From Gibbula magus (lineage: Eukaryota > Mollusca > Gastropoda > Trochida > Trochidae), in assembly GCA_936450465.1 (NCBI GenBank), contig OW388291.1, positions 33,332,656 to 33,396,655 of the forward strand: a stretch of 64,000 nt of DNA, given 5' to 3'. Shown here in pieces: positions 46,450 through 59,846 of this stretch (positions within the stretch are counted from its first letter, which is position 1; each line of letters begins with the position of its first letter). The notes beneath the pieces were generated by a model, which saw only the letters and a list, made by a program, of their open reading frames with translations, did not search any database and had not been told where the DNA came from. The position numbers were made by a program, and so were the translations under genes.

Positions 46450-49400
46450 ATTGATCCATATAAAACATGGTTTATGTTTTCTTAAGCCACTTGTTCTGCA
46501 GAAATTGCACATAATTTACATTAGCGAGTTAATAGCATATATTTTTGAAGTGGTTTTAATGCAACCAAATAATATTGAACTATAATATCTGTCATAGATT
46601 TTTAATCCCTAACATATCCATATCACACAAACCCTTTATAACATGTTTAATCTAATAAATTATATAATCGCATTATCACCAGAATGGTGAGAAATGTCTC
46701 TTGCTCATTCACGATCTAGGAATCAGTATCTTCAGTATTATTGACACACATAGCTAAGGATATGTTCGAGGGATGTATACTAATACTACATGAGAAGACT
46801 ACTATCTTCTGTTACGGAGACGGATTCACAGAACAATCTTGTAAGTCGTATAGACAATGACATTTCCAAGGTCATAAGCTCACGAAGCCAGTAAGTTCAT
46901 GGTGTTATCATACACAGGGAGACCTTCGTCTTGCAATATCTATGTAACAGCAATGGCATATTTTAGTTGTGAATTCTTTTGTTTGGATTTCCCTCTAAGG
47001 ACTCCGACGGGAATGTTATTATCCCACATGAATACACATTAAGCACAACTTTTAAAATATAAGTCATTATAAGATACAGAATAAAGTGTTTTGCAATTAA
47101 ATTGGAGATTGAACCTGACTAATATATTATCTATACTAACAGATATGAATATATGTGGAAAGTAGATAATAATAAAATATTACAAGTAGGCCACTGTTAT
47201 CGATCAGAGTTATGGAAGACAGCATCTGAACATCGAATGTTCAGCAGAATAAATGTTGGATAACGTGGACGTGATATTAGAGTTTGTAAATGTCAGATAT
47301 ACCATAACTATATATATTAATTTATCTGTTACAAAATATATGTGTTATTACGTTTCAGCAACATTATTTGACATTCACGTAATAAGTAAAGACTTAATTA
47401 GTGGAAAGAAAACTATTATCCAATACTATCACTGAAGTATTAATAAATACTACTTTTGATTTTGTCTCCTGTTTCTACTTTTCACAAATGTGCCCAAATG
47501 ATGTAGAATTTACTTTCATTTAGAGAGCAGACATATAACATGCATAATTTTCTAGGTATGTTGGTATGAATGCATTGGAATGATAAGACATCGAAAGCAA
47601 TGCATGTTCAGAATTTATGGTTCAGGTTTTTAGGTGTAGGTGAAAAATACAAATGGAATATGCAAGTGAGACGTGATTACACCAAGGACATATTACCAAG
47701 ATAGAAGTTTTTCATATGAAAAGTCGAATGTCAGTTCTAATACGGGCATGTTCAACTTGCGAGGCTTATCTTCATAACATCTTCGGGCGTTGGCATATAC
47801 ACACGAATGGATTATATCTAACAATATGTTTGTCTAGATTGGATTAGATTATGTCTCACGCATCATGACTTAAACTAGGATAATAAACAAACTGGGCCTT
47901 ATGCACAATTATACGTATAATAAATAAAAGAAATTTAAAGATTGATATATTATAGAGTGATAAAGTAATTATGAGTTATTTTTTATTTTCATAAAATAGT
48001 TATAATCAAGATAGGAGCATAATGGCATATAAAATATATTATTTCATTATAGATCTACAAATATGAGAAACTGTTATATGTTTTATGACACTATACTGTA
48101 AAAGAACAGTACATTGTCAGGACGACTGAGAGATTCGAACACATACAAGACTTACTGCAGGCATCAATTCTTCCTTTACTTCTTTTCCACTATTATTTAA
48201 AACATATTTTCACTATGCTGGATTTAATACAAATATACAAGGAAGGAACATTATATACATGTAATATCATTAACAACAACATCACAATTACATGATATTG
48301 TGAAGTATAGGGTTTATTGTATAGTATTATATTATTTATACAAACCTTCTAAAACTTGTAGAGAGGATGTTATAAGAAAAGGTGTACCATTTGCTTCACA
48401 TTTTAAATATCGTTTTTCAGTTGCAAGTCAGTTCTCAGTATAAATAGTATAGAGACAAAATACCATTAAATTATCTTTAAACGTCTCAAGCAAATTGCAA
48501 CCTGAATTAATATGGGACATTTGTATTTTATGAGTTTTAAATCTTTTCACGTTATTGAGTTACATGCAGTTTTATTGTCGAAATTAACGATTGGGCTCCG
48601 TGGAACGTGGCCAAACATGTCCATCATTTTTCAACACTCATGTATTTCAAATCATGGACAAATAAATAATAATAGAAAGATTGACGTGTCTTTATATATT
48701 TGATGCGACTCCTTCTTACATAATTAGTATATCTGCTTTAAAATGAGCTATCAATCATATGTTTAATTGTTATAAGAAACTAAACGATGCAAAAACTATA
48801 CAACATTAGAAATAAGCAACACAACTGTCAATTAGATTACAACCCAAATACATATTGAATTTTGCTTCTATTGCTCTGTGAATCCTATATCAAAGTGACT
48901 AAAACAACATGTAATTTTTTTCCGTCCCTTTCTTTGCAAGTCTTTACATAAATAATTCGAAATATTTTGTAAAATCAAATTATTCTAGGCGGATTTTAAA
49001 GTCAAATTTAATCACATGTTAGTGTAAATATATTTATCTGACAGTAAAATCAAAATTGTATTCACACAATAGACAGTGATTTCGTCTAGTGTCTACCTGC
49101 TGTTAACGTAAAACAACGCATGTATCAGTGTCCATAAACTTAAATGTCAATTGAAACATTTCAATTATTCATGCAGGAGAGGTGTTTATGTATCGATTCT
49201 AGCGATGTTATTGTGTTTTATGGGGCTCAGATTTAATAGCTATTCTAGTTTGAACAAGGCTGAATGAAGCTATTCTGTTCTTGGTGTAAATTTGTGACCA
49301 TAATTCTGTGACAGAAGATTTTATCTGTTCAGAATATTGGTAAACACTTAAACTGGCTGGAGTGAACTCAGTTGATCAATCACATGGGGAGTGGGCATAG

Positions 49401-49579
49401 GATATTACCCTTATTGCAAGAATGCAAGAGTTCGGCCTTAATTTGCAATTATTGACACAAGCATGACATAGCAGATGGAGAATCACGGATACAAACAATC
49501 GCCAAACGGGGGGAATTGGACAGACGCGTACATTTTAGGAAATTATCATTATCTATATATGCTAAGATAATAAATATAC
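46450..49579 (+). repeat. array sub-unit B2
   Basis: Nearly unbroken partner of A2 (21130-24020), with a weaker relation to B1 and A1. No gene was recognised. The short frame beginning at about 46789 is the counterpart of 21517-21711 but stops after about 31 codons. Confidence 0.7.
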
Positions 49580-50170
49580 TCCCTCTTATTTCAGTGCGAG
49601 TCTTCTGAATGTAGGTTCAAACAGCACATAAGTTATGGGGAAACAGAGGATGGCACGTCTCGAAGATAATCGTCTTCAGAGATAATTCTGTAATGGATAA
49701 TACCTGAATACGAGGGCATCCTAGCAAAGAGAGGCCTTTGCCCTAGGGAAAACCCGAGGGCGCATTAGAGTGTTCAAATGGGCCTTGAGGTATATAAGTT
49801 AGATTAGAACACGGGCTCTGTGACCGGACAAATATCCATCTTGATGTGTGTTGTGTGTAGATACATGGGTGAATGTGTAATATTTATCACTGCATGTTGT
49901 GCACCATCCACAATGTCACGTGCATAGCGACAAAACTTCCAAATCTTCTGGGATCTCGATACGTTTTCACCTTGTCGTGGGAAGATGGTTGTGTACTGGA
50001 GAATATGAATTATGCTGGATTAGAATAAGCACACAACACGTATTTACTAAAGAAGATATATCCTTTGTGGGTGTTAACACTCACAAATAACTCTCATAAT
50101 AGCCTAGTTTAGACTTGTGCATGACCACCAATTTCTCTGAAAGGTTTGCATCGTAGTTGGTAGTTGCATA
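49580..50170 (+). repeat. continuation of B2, matches 34300-34730
   Basis: Colinear with copy A beyond its 10.3-kb block. It contains extra bases at about 49690-49780. Noncoding. Confidence 0.6.
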
Positions 50171-50399
50171 TATATGTCAGAGCATAGTGAGGTTTTGTAT
50201 AAAACAGTGTAGATTGTAGATCAGGCCACTCGTTTTTGGAGAAGGTAATCCTTGGGCAATTGGGCAAAAGAATGAATAAAATAATAAATAGGGTAAGTAT
50301 AATTAAATTTGTATCAAATGCTGAGCCTATAATAATTCTGTCGGCCATATTGTTTGACGCCGAGCAACCAAGTGTGATACATGGTTGTCGTTCGTGCTA

Positions 50400-51420
50400 A
50401 GTGGCAACTGAGCATGCGCAGGTTTACCCTAGAGAGAGTGAAAACGAATGCAGCCTGTATGTCTGATAATATCATTTTGGGACATGCCTATAGTTTTCAA
50501 TTTAGATTAGCAGAAAAAGGTATTAAATGTTGGGCTCTAAATGTCAAGAATCTTATTCATGAATACGGGTTTGGGTTTATATGACAAAATCAAGATGTTG
50601 GCTGTATAAGCTCTTTTATAGCAATATTTAAGGAGAGATGTACATTTATTGATAATCAAAAGTGGTTAGAAACTATTTCAAAACACTCCAAACTCCAATT
50701 GTATAGAAATGTAAAAGTTGTTTTTGGCTATGAACAGTATTTGTCCATTGTAAAGATCCGAACATATAGAATTTCTTTAACAAAATTTAGATGTTCAAAC
50801 CATAACTTAATGATAGAAGAAGGTAGAAAATTAGGACTCAGTGGTGTAGTGGTTAGCATGTCTGCCTCTCACGCCACCCGGGTTTGAATCCCGGTGGAGA
50901 CACCAAACATGTGTGACCTGTGTTGCGTCCTTGGGCAAGGCACTTCATCCACATTGCACTCAGTTCACCCAGCTGTACAAATGGGTACCTGGATATGGGA
51001 ACGTATGGACCTTATCGGTCGCGCGGAGCGCTTCATAGGCAGCACTGAAAGTACGATTCCTTCAGGGTAATAATTGTGTAGCGCCTTGAGCATGCATTGT
51101 GCATGGATATGTGCGCATTATAAATATATTATTATTATTATTATTAAGAGAAGAAAGACTTTGCCCAGTTTGTATTATCCCATGCATTGAGACAGAATAT
51201 CATTTCTGTATGATCTGTCCATTTTTCAATGACTTACGAATTACTTTACCTAACTATTACACAGAAATTCCGTGTTATGATAAATTTATCCAATTGTTAT
51301 CATCATTCAATCCTGATGTATTTAATTCTTTAGCGAAATTTATTTTCCTTGCTATGAAAAAACGATGTAAACAACTGCGATGTCCTCAACAGATGTGAAC
51401 ATGTATTCGACTACTATATG
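50400..51420 (+). pseudogene. LINE (non-LTR retrotransposon) ORF2 C-terminal fragment
   Basis: The plus-strand frame from about 50450 to 50830 reads through KNLIHEYGFGFI, an in-frame TGA (50582) at a place where related elements usually have Trp, then SSFIAIFKERC, KVVFGYEQYL, FRCSNHNLMIEEGRK. After an inserted SINE it resumes with REERLCPVC and a terminal zinc-finger-like CPVCIIPCIETEYHFCMIC (about 51163-51219), typical of the far C-terminus of many LINE ORF2 proteins, then a stop near 51398. Reverse transcriptase and endonuclease domains are absent (5' truncation), so it is dead. It is followed by GGGCCGGTGGCC and the CT microsatellite. Confidence 0.8.
50834..51146 (+). mobile_element. full-length tRNA-derived SINE inside a LINE
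   Basis: The tRNA-Glu-like head has box A (GTGGTGTAGTGGTTAGCATG), a CTCTCACG anticodon region and box B (GGTTTGAATCCCGG at 50881). The body includes CCTTGGGCAAGGCACTTCAT and TGTGTAGCGCCTTGAGCATG, and the tail is ATT repeats. It splits the LINE frame between the EEGRK and REERL segments. Target duplications are not obvious. This is the best copy in the window of the family also found at 1310-1475, 24607-24838 and 54903-55008. Confidence 0.9.
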
Positions 51421-51455
51421 CAATGTATAATGGGCCGGTGGCCTCGTTACTGAAT

Positions 51456-51673
<218 letters not shown>

Positions 51674-51754
51674 TGCGGTACACGAACGAATAGTATGATT
51701 TTGCTCCTAAACATGAAAAACCCATTTCATTGTGCTTCGAGCAGAACTACTAGG

Positions 51755-51880
51755 ATACACAGGACAAAAAGTGGCGGAATCTGCTTGCCGGTTTCTTCAG
51801 GATTCCTCAGGATCCGTAAATTTTTGGGAGAATCCAGAAGGATCCGGCAAGCGGATTCCACCACTTTGTGTCCTGTGATA
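51755..51880. repeat. fold-back MITE-like element, about 50-bp arms
   Basis: The left arm (from 51756, TACACAGGACAAAAAGTGGC...) and the right arm (to about 51880, ...CCACTTTGTGTCCTGTGATA) are reverse complements with few mismatches. Both contain CTTGCCGG/CCGGCAAG. The spacer is about 24 bp. Confidence 0.8.
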
Positions 51881-52518
51881 CCGAGATCATATTGCCAGTG
51901 TATAGCAGTAGCTCTCATTAAAACAGCAGAATATATGTGGACAAAGACCACAACCTGAACGGAGAAAATAATTCAAAATGTGGTAGGATAACGTATATGT
52001 ATGTTTATTTTTATATGATTTGATATGATAGGAAATTACATGAATTGATGCAAAGCAAAATTATACTGTATAATATGTTTTTGAGTTGATAATATATGAT
52101 GATTTGATCCATGTAAAGGTGTTTTCAAAGTATATATAGTTGATTGTTGATCTTAACATTTTGATAAAATAAGATTATTGTATTTCAATGTTTGTCATGT
52201 TTTCTTTTACAACAGGAAAAAACCAAACATAGCGAAAATTATTTTTAATAAAACAATTCTAAAAAGGGTCATACATTTAAAACATCTAGGATTCAAGTAA
52301 CCGGAAGGAACAACCCGACTCGTGCCTGAGTAGTTTGGGTTTAGTTTAGTAAACATGTGACACATAAACAAGTAGCATGATAAGCAGGATAACAATTTAC
52401 ACCGAGGAGCAAAAGAAATAATACCCAAAAAAGTAGAATATCGTTTCTTTGCTTTTTTTATGACATCTTACAACAACGATTCATCGATATAAAGTCCAAT
52501 CAATCATAAAATTTCACT
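51881..52518. other. noncoding, nothing recognised
   Basis: AT-rich. The stretch at about 52400-52480 carries GCAAAAGAAA and TTTCTTTGCTTTT, reminiscent of Tc1-like TIR cores, but without a pairable partner. Part of the copy-B-specific insertion. Confidence 0.45.
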
Positions 52519-52845
52519 TTAAAGGGGCAGTAGCACGTTTTTGCAAATTTTATTTTTTCAAAGTTCCCATTTATAATAATAGTTGTTGTCATTTATATTT
52601 AAATTAAAGGGTAAAACATCTGATTAAATAAACCAATTATCCGGCCAATTTTATTGTGAACACATTTTATTATTTTTAATGACAAAAACGATTCCCATGG
52701 CTTTAGGGGACCATATACACTGACTTGATTTAACTTGATTTTCTGAAGAGAGATGGGTGTTTTACTATTGGTGATATTATTTTTCAAATACATTTCATCA
52801 ACTTATTTAAGCGAAAAAAACGTGCTACTGCGCATGCCCCTTTAA
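52519..52845. mobile_element. TTAA-flanked MITE, about 320 bp
   Basis: The left end TTAAAGGGGCAGTAGCACGT plus T run, and the right end ACGTGCTACTGCGCATGCCC plus CTTTAA, are inverted, with TTAA at both edges (52519-52522, 52842-52845). The ends match the 2.46-kb element at 30703-33160 (GTAGCACGTTTTT). No coding capacity. Confidence 0.75.
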
Positions 52846-53690
52846 ACACCAAACAAATTGTTAAACCTTTGAAATAGCATGCGCCCTCATGTGCGTTAGA
52901 ACATAGATGTAAATATTGAGTATCACACTGTCATGAATGACAGAGTCTTAACGACGTATACCCTCATCACAGGCATTCTTTTCTGTGTGTTTCACAATGT
53001 TGACAATTTAGTATAGTTTGTTTTGCCCTCCGTTGTATATCCAGTATGACAACTATCATGTGATTACTAAAATACAATTTGGGTAGAAGCATAAACAAGT
53101 CAACTGAAATCAATGTTAAAACAAAAAATTAATCAAACTGTATGAAAAAATAACAAAACACCCAGAAAGGAAATGCAGTCACACACATTTTAAGACGTAT
53201 CGTCGATTCTAATTGAGTTCGAATTACCTGACTCGGATTTGACTTCTGAAATACGCGCAAGACACCTACTTCTCAACAATGAACAAGTTTACAGAAAGGG
53301 TTGGGTAAGCAAAAATACTCTTTTTGTTCTCAACAGGAAATCAGCATGTAAAAGAAGAAAGGTCTCTGTATAAATGATAGTTGTGGTAATCCCTCCAGAC
53401 AGTCTAATCTTCATTCAGACTTCTTGGAAGCTGGGCGCGACTTCACAGTCAATTATCAGGAACATGAATTTAATTCTGTTTGAAAATTGAGACGGTCGTC
53501 AACACAAAAGGAGTGGGTGTAAGAACTAGTAAATCATTCCCAAGATAAGAGGGGTTATTGACAATAAAACATGATTATTTTATTTGATGGGGGTTCAAAT
53601 GATTTGTCAAGAGATACATTAGGCACAAGCAAAGTCGCGCAAAGCCAAACGTTGTTTTTACATGAAATGAAGACCCTGAAACTGTTTTTA
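52846..53690. other. noncoding; 53215-53690 is the end of copy B
   Basis: From about 53215 the sequence matches 34735-35190 (for example TCAATTATCAGGAACATGAA and CGGTCGTCAACACAAAAGGA). Before that nothing was recognised. Confidence 0.6.
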
Positions 53691-54902
53691 AATGCAAGAT
53701 GTGACAGCTCTAGGGAAAAGTAACGGATTTCGTTATATGCCTTTGAAAAAAGGTCATTTTCAAAAATAGGATTGTCGGCTTTTTGTTCGAAGAGACATTA
53801 CTCTGTCATGAAGGCAATTGTTATAAAACTAAAAATTTTAAGTTTGATATATTCTTTATTGATAGCAAGAGAATCGTTGAATGTTGGTGATTTTCCCATT
53901 TTTCGAGAGGTATTGTCTTTTGAGAATGTTTGTCCGAACACTGCTGAAGTTAAACGTAATAACACTGCTGAAGTTAAACGTAATAAGAAGATCATTGTCA
54001 TGTACATATACTGTTTGAGTAATAATCACTGTGTATCATCGTACACCAGAAGTAGAGAGGTGTACATCGATGATATGTTTGTAGAGAGGGGGAAAATAGC
54101 TACATTTTCAGCTTTATTTGGAAATAACATCAACGAAAGATAATTATCACAATATATTTTGCCTTGAATTTTTTTCTTTCGCGTATAGATAAAGAACAAA
54201 CTTTCTTGTGGGTTATTATATTAAGTATATTATTGTATTTTCGCGTTGCTCAGTCTGGTGGTTGTCTTTTGGGTGGCATATGTTCACATATTTTGATCAT
54301 TTCTTAAAAAATATATGTCACATTCTGATTCACTCACACGACAAATGTCATTACTAAGCACCATATTTACCTGACGCAGTGTGAATTCTATCAATATGCT
54401 ATTCAAGTTTGTTATTTCAGTCTATAAAACAACGGTGTGGATTTTCCTTTGTGTACAGTTTGTAGAAATTGTGTGTACCGTTGGTAGTATCTTTACGGAA
54501 TAATGTAAATCATCTGTATCATCAGTATCCTTTATTTCGAGGTCTCAAAGGGGTGACAAATTATAAAAAAAATTATTCATTATGTATATTTTAAGAACTG
54601 TGACAAGGAGGATATACTTTTTATGACATTATCAACCATGCCAAAATCGTGATTCTGAAAAGATTGAGCACCACAACAAAGACTGTTACTGAAGCTCGCT
54701 TTGCAGTCGAGAGTCCTGTCATAACACAGATACGTTATTCGTTCCGTTACTCATTAGTCAAATACTAATCGATGCATTTAGGGGGAGCATTTACTCAGCG
54801 GTGAAACAGAAATGAACAGAAGAGTATAGAAAGATAATAATAACATATCATTGGGTAACAAAGGATAGATCTAGCAATTGGTCTTCTATCAATTGTCACA
54901 TT
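53691..54902. other. noncoding; open frame 53772-54143 of uncertain status
   Basis: The 123-residue plus-strand frame includes a perfect 24-nt tandem duplication (about 53939-53986; NTAEVKRN twice) and a segment HCVSSYTRSREVYIDDMFVE. The same segment appears on the opposite strand at about 56072-56138 inside another open frame. I recognise no family. The shared segment suggests a repeat or an unknown transposon gene rather than a host gene. Confidence 0.35.
54026..54091 (+). repeat. inverted repeat partner of 56074-56139
   Basis: CACTGTGTATCATCGTACAC with following AGAGAGGTGTACAT and GATGATATGTTTGTAGAGAG is mirrored in reverse complement at 56074-56139. About 65 bp, few mismatches, 2 kb apart. 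Confidence 0.75.
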
Positions 54903-55008
54903 AATAATAATGATAATAATGAGGATACTTATATCGCGCTGAACTCCACAACACTAAGGGCCATGCTCGAAGCGCTACACACATTATTACCCTGGTGTAA
55001 GGACCAAC
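54903..55008 (-). mobile_element. SINE 3'-tail fragment
   Basis: On the minus strand: CAGGGTAATAATGTGTGTAG, CGCTTCGAGCATG, then GCGCGATATAAGTAT and ATT/ATC repeats. This is the 3' end of the tRNA-derived SINE seen complete at 50834-51146. Confidence 0.75.
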
Positions 55009-58000
55009 ATCGTTTCTTTTTCATTAAATGAGAGAGAAAGAGTGCGAGAGAGAGCATAATATATAGAATGGAAGTTGCTGTTACATAGAAAATAACCTTT
55101 GTCGTTGATTAAATGTGAGTATAAGGCATTACTTGTTATTATATCTTTCATGGAGAAGTCCATTAGGTTCTAAATTACGGTAAAGGCTTTAACATGCAAG
55201 TAAACACACGTAAATCTAGATCATTGACGGATGATGTCACACGGAGTACAGAAATGCACGCCCCCTTGTGTGACAGTTAAAGGAATATTGACAAGTTACA
55301 AACAAAAATATCTGTCGTTCAATGTTGTCAGCTGACCAGTTTCCGATCTGGAATATCGCATTGTTGCTGTTTTAACGGATGTGCTCTGGTCATATAATCG
55401 TGGACATATTTTGCAACCATACAAATCATATTTTTTCGAAGTGCAAATCTGGGCATCAATGAGTCATCAGTTTTTTTTGTGTTTTGTTTTCAAAAGTTCC
55501 AGAAACTAATGAGCATATTTTGTTGGAAGCTCATGCTAACATACACAGTACGTTTATATCGAACACAACCTGTAAATGATGCAGAAACAATACGTTTTAC
55601 GTGAAGAATTGCTTTTGTGTGTCAGAAATGTTTTGTTGATTACTGATGTAAATCTACAAGCGGTACATCAACCAAAACTACAAACTGTAAAGCGAAGTAG
55701 CAATTTATGGTACAAACAGTACACAAGCTACGAAAGGAAAAAAACAACATACCGCTCTAGAAAACAACCTGAAAACATTTCCTAGGCATGGGTTCTTTGT
55801 TTGCAGAAGTCAAGTTATGCATACCAGCGAATGCTATTTAAAATTGTATATATTTTTATAAAGTTTTCGTGTAAAACATCTCAATTGCATCAAAATTGTC
55901 GATAGGGTCGATGAGCAAAGCAAGTTTTGGATTATTTATATATGCCGCAGTACATTGAAACAACTTTCAGCATTCACAAAATGTATCATTTTCCTAATGC
56001 ATTCATTACTGTGTACAACACTTAATAAGCAATAGGATAGATCGGCTGTAACATACCGTGTGTTTTGTTTTCTACTCCTCTCTACAAACATATCATCCAT
56101 GTACACCTCTCTTCTTCCGGTGTACGATGATACACAGTGATAATGAAAACCACGAAAGATAAGTGGATGCGTCAATCCTGGTCTTTCTCATGTTATTTAT
56201 GTGTATTAGAAATACATGCCATTTAGAAAGTGGATAAATATGACATTGTTACATTTGGGATATCATTACCTTCAATAGTACACATTATTGTAGTTTTCGG
56301 GCCTAGTCCCTTGCGGGATTCGAGCATTGACCGTACCAACACCTTACCACACGACGTATCTGTTGCCTTGGTTTTATTTGACAATTATATACATGATGCA
56401 TTGTATATTTTTCAAGTGAATGAACGTAATGAATTTCACTTAAAATGTTTTATCATCTTAGAATTGTATAGGGGATACCTGAAGATGTATTAATGCTTCA
56501 AATTGATTTAGACAAACACTACTGGCATAAGGAAACTTATAGACTGAAACTATTTGACATTTATACTATGTATGTGACACTAAACATCGCATACACGGGG
56601 TCAAAGCCTTAACCTTGTTTTTTGTGTTCCATCCGCCAGGAGATCAAATGAATAGTGCATTATGACCAATATGCAACAGAGGTAAGGATAGAAGAACTGA
56701 GTGGCGTAACATCTTCTAGAAGAGAGTGGTACATGTATCTCAACGTAAATACTCGCTTCATTCTACAATACATCAAAAAGATTCAGAGCCTTGGTGACTA
56801 TATAAACGTGTAGCTTATTCGTTAATAAAGATGATATTGTATTATTTTCCTACGAAACCTATATTGCTAATCTGTAAAATTGTGTGTTTGATTCAGTATA
56901 ATTTGCATACTATAAGTGTTCATACTACAAATTGATAATGGTAACAACTTGGCATGATAACAATGTTTACTCACGATACAAATGTTTTGATCACATAGAT
57001 ACATGCATATTCCATTACATTTTTTCCTTTGAAAAGCTGCTTTCTATCAGTGACCTACTATCAGTCCATTGTAATGTGAACATATTATTTTCACTGAAAC
57101 CATATATCATGTCACTACTCAAAAGTGAAAATGTAAGAGCTTTGACGTTATAAACATTAGTTTGACATAACGAATGCTCTTATATGTCACATTGTTACTG
57201 GTCACTCAATATAAGAATAATCCTGGTTTAGCATAAGTGTAAGGATCAATAAATAATAAAATAATATCTCTCAGTATTTGACAAATACCATATATATCTA
57301 ATCTCGTGAATGCGCCACTCTTGAAAATATAAGATTTTTACATCACTTGTTGAAATAAATAACGGTAGTCAAGAAAAGACACATACTTTTTTTCTTAATA
57401 TGGTAACAGCATGAGTGAACGTTAATATGACTAATATTATATATGATGCTTGCTGTCAGTCAAGTATTATTATAAACTATCAAACGTGAAAGCTATTCTT
57501 ATCACCACCTTTTATCGCCATCTTGTTAAAACAAATAAGACATGTGTTCTGATAGAATATTCACATATAGTAACATATAATTCATCATTAAAATAATCAA
57601 CAATGTATTTTAGCAATGTTTTCCACACTCGCAGCGTCGATGAGTGACTTCACTTGATTGTTTAGTTATATATTTCACCTGGATTGTGCAGGAAGCATAT
57701 ATTAATAACACAAAAAATACCTCCATAGAACCCTTTCTTTAACAGTCAAATGATTTACCATAACATTTCTTCTAAGACAGATGTGATCATGGAGGATATT
57801 CCCTTATCAATCCGTAACCTAATATGCAACTTACTTTTTGCTAATGAAATATGATGTTCCAAACCTAAAGTCATGAAAATATTATGAAGAATACAAATCC
57901 GTTTTCCGTTATCGATCATATTATTTTGTTTATTATGTGTCGTTTGCAATACTTCAAATACCAGGACACAATCCTCATTAACTTCTTTCTGAAAGATGTA

Positions 58001-58928
58001 CTACTCTAAGAAAGAGAGGTTCAAACCTCGAAATTGGAAAAAAAACGCTTGTCATGATGCCCCAGCTGATTTAACCGAGTTAATAGAATATCCAATTTCC
58101 GTTTGTAAAAAGAATGACGTTTATGAAATAAATGGCTTCATACGAAATATATTTCTGAAAAGGAAAGAGAATTCGGTGATCATTTTATTGTGAGTTTTTA
58201 TTTACGTTTGCTTGTTTGGTAAAGCTTGTTGGTGCACTTTTATATGTTCAACAATTTTGTCTGTGTCTTGTGTCAAATCACTCACTGACACAATAACGGG
58301 AAGGGAAAGCTCCTATTACCTATTGTTGAACTTCTTCAATAATTCATGAGGGGAAATCATGTCTCATGTGTAAAATCTAACGTTACATATTTGTCGTAAA
58401 TCGGTTTTCCGTCAGGAATGATATTACATGCCTTTGCTACGACATTGAAGACAATAGGAAAAATAATCTGTCAAATACATTTTCACAATATCAATTGGTA
58501 GGTTGAGAGCGACTGTGTTGTGAATGAACATGTTGGCATGTGGTCCATTATATTGTACACATGACTGCTGCCAATGAAGTTTAGCAACATTGGATGGATG
58601 GGTGACCAGATTCATGGTTGGTTAATGAGTTTCAAGGGTTTATTCCCTATCCACAGTAATATATGATTTGTAAGAGTTCTGGTGTCACCATGGACAAGTG
58701 ACTTTATTTTTTTAACTTAAAATATGCCAGCTTATAGCCAGCAGAAAAAAATGCGTGTCAGATTTCTAAATCTAGCCAATGCGATCTTCAGGGTTCCGTT
58801 CAATAACAGCGAGCGCTTATAATCGCTCATTGATTGGTCAATGTAGCGCTCATTCTCTCCTGAACGACACGGTGCAAAAACCTGAAAGTTCGCTCGCTTT
58901 GCTACGTAGCGCTACATTGAGCAATCGC
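55009..58928. other. about 3.9 kb noncoding, no gene recognised
   Basis: Short open frames (55576-55785, 55936-56175 minus, 56230-56493, 56932-57153, 57996-58193, 58424-58615 minus) show no recognisable domain. The inverted repeat partner lies at 56074-56139. A (GA)-rich stretch lies at about 55028-55056. Confidence 0.45.
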
Positions 58929-58976
58929 GTTCAAGAGAGGTTTAAAAGTAATCGCTAATAGAAACCTCTCTTGAAC
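58929..58976. repeat. hairpin, perfect 15-bp stem
   Basis: GTTCAAGAGAGGTTT (58929-58943) pairs with AAACCTCTCTTGAAC (58962-58976), with an 18-nt loop. The surrounding 58790-58990 holds further GCGCT/AGCGC-type inverted motifs and a GTTCAATAACAGCGAGCGCT relative, so a larger decayed fold-back element is likely. Confidence 0.75.
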
Positions 58977-59846
58977 ACGGCCCTGGCGTCTTATTTGGTA
59001 GCATAGGTTGTACACTCCCGCAGGAAATGAGAACGAAGTACATGGCTTTACAGTCTTTGACTCGTTTTCAGTAGACATTTCGGTCTGCATACCACGTGGT
59101 ATAAATACCTATTTGCAAGTACTGTTTAATCATTTTCAAATCTCTTTATAGATAGATAGAGCAACATATACAGTCATAGTGTTGCATTTTGTTTCGGTGT
59201 ATCATCATTATTATCTCATTTTAAAAAGTTGAATGTTTATCAGACAGGACACATTACCGTACAGAAACAAGTCTTAAAGATTTATTTACAAGTTTCTGGA
59301 ATGGCATTCTCCGAGCTGCAACTCTGTGTGTGACTGTAAGGGCGTTAAAGAGAGTTTTAAGACACATTTTCACACACGTGCACCAAAGGGTCAGTTTTAA
59401 GCAACGTTATTCTCCTAATAAATATGTTTTGTTTCAAAAGGGTCAATTTTATACCGTATGCGTCAAAGTTTTGATTGCCTTATATTATTCTAAGGAAGAA
59501 AAACAACCGTCTACGCTTGACCAGTTTAGAATCCCCTTGCACTAATCTAAACTTCGGTGATTTTCATTCGGCTATCAGTGCAGATGATGTTTTTGATAAG
59601 ATTTGATATGTCTATATCGACCTATTGATATTTTCATGGATGGAATATAGTAAGTTAGAGTCAACCGATAAAAACAGGTATAAAATGTCTCAGAGGTTTT
59701 GATTGTTATTGTCGTTTCTTCATCATCAATTGAAAATATTACTGAAAATTGGGAACTAGGTCATATCATTTGACAACATTCGTTTTTAAATCATTTTAAT
59801 TGTGAAAATATAGTAAACTCTGGTTACTTATGACCTTTTGTCCAAG
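58977..59846. other. noncoding, nothing recognised
   Basis: The plus-strand open frame at 59330-59545 has no recognisable domain. Confidence 0.45.

Noticed and set aside
50838..50907. Functional tRNA-Glu gene
   Set aside because: The tRNA-like part continues into a SINE body and ATT tail, and its stems carry mismatches.
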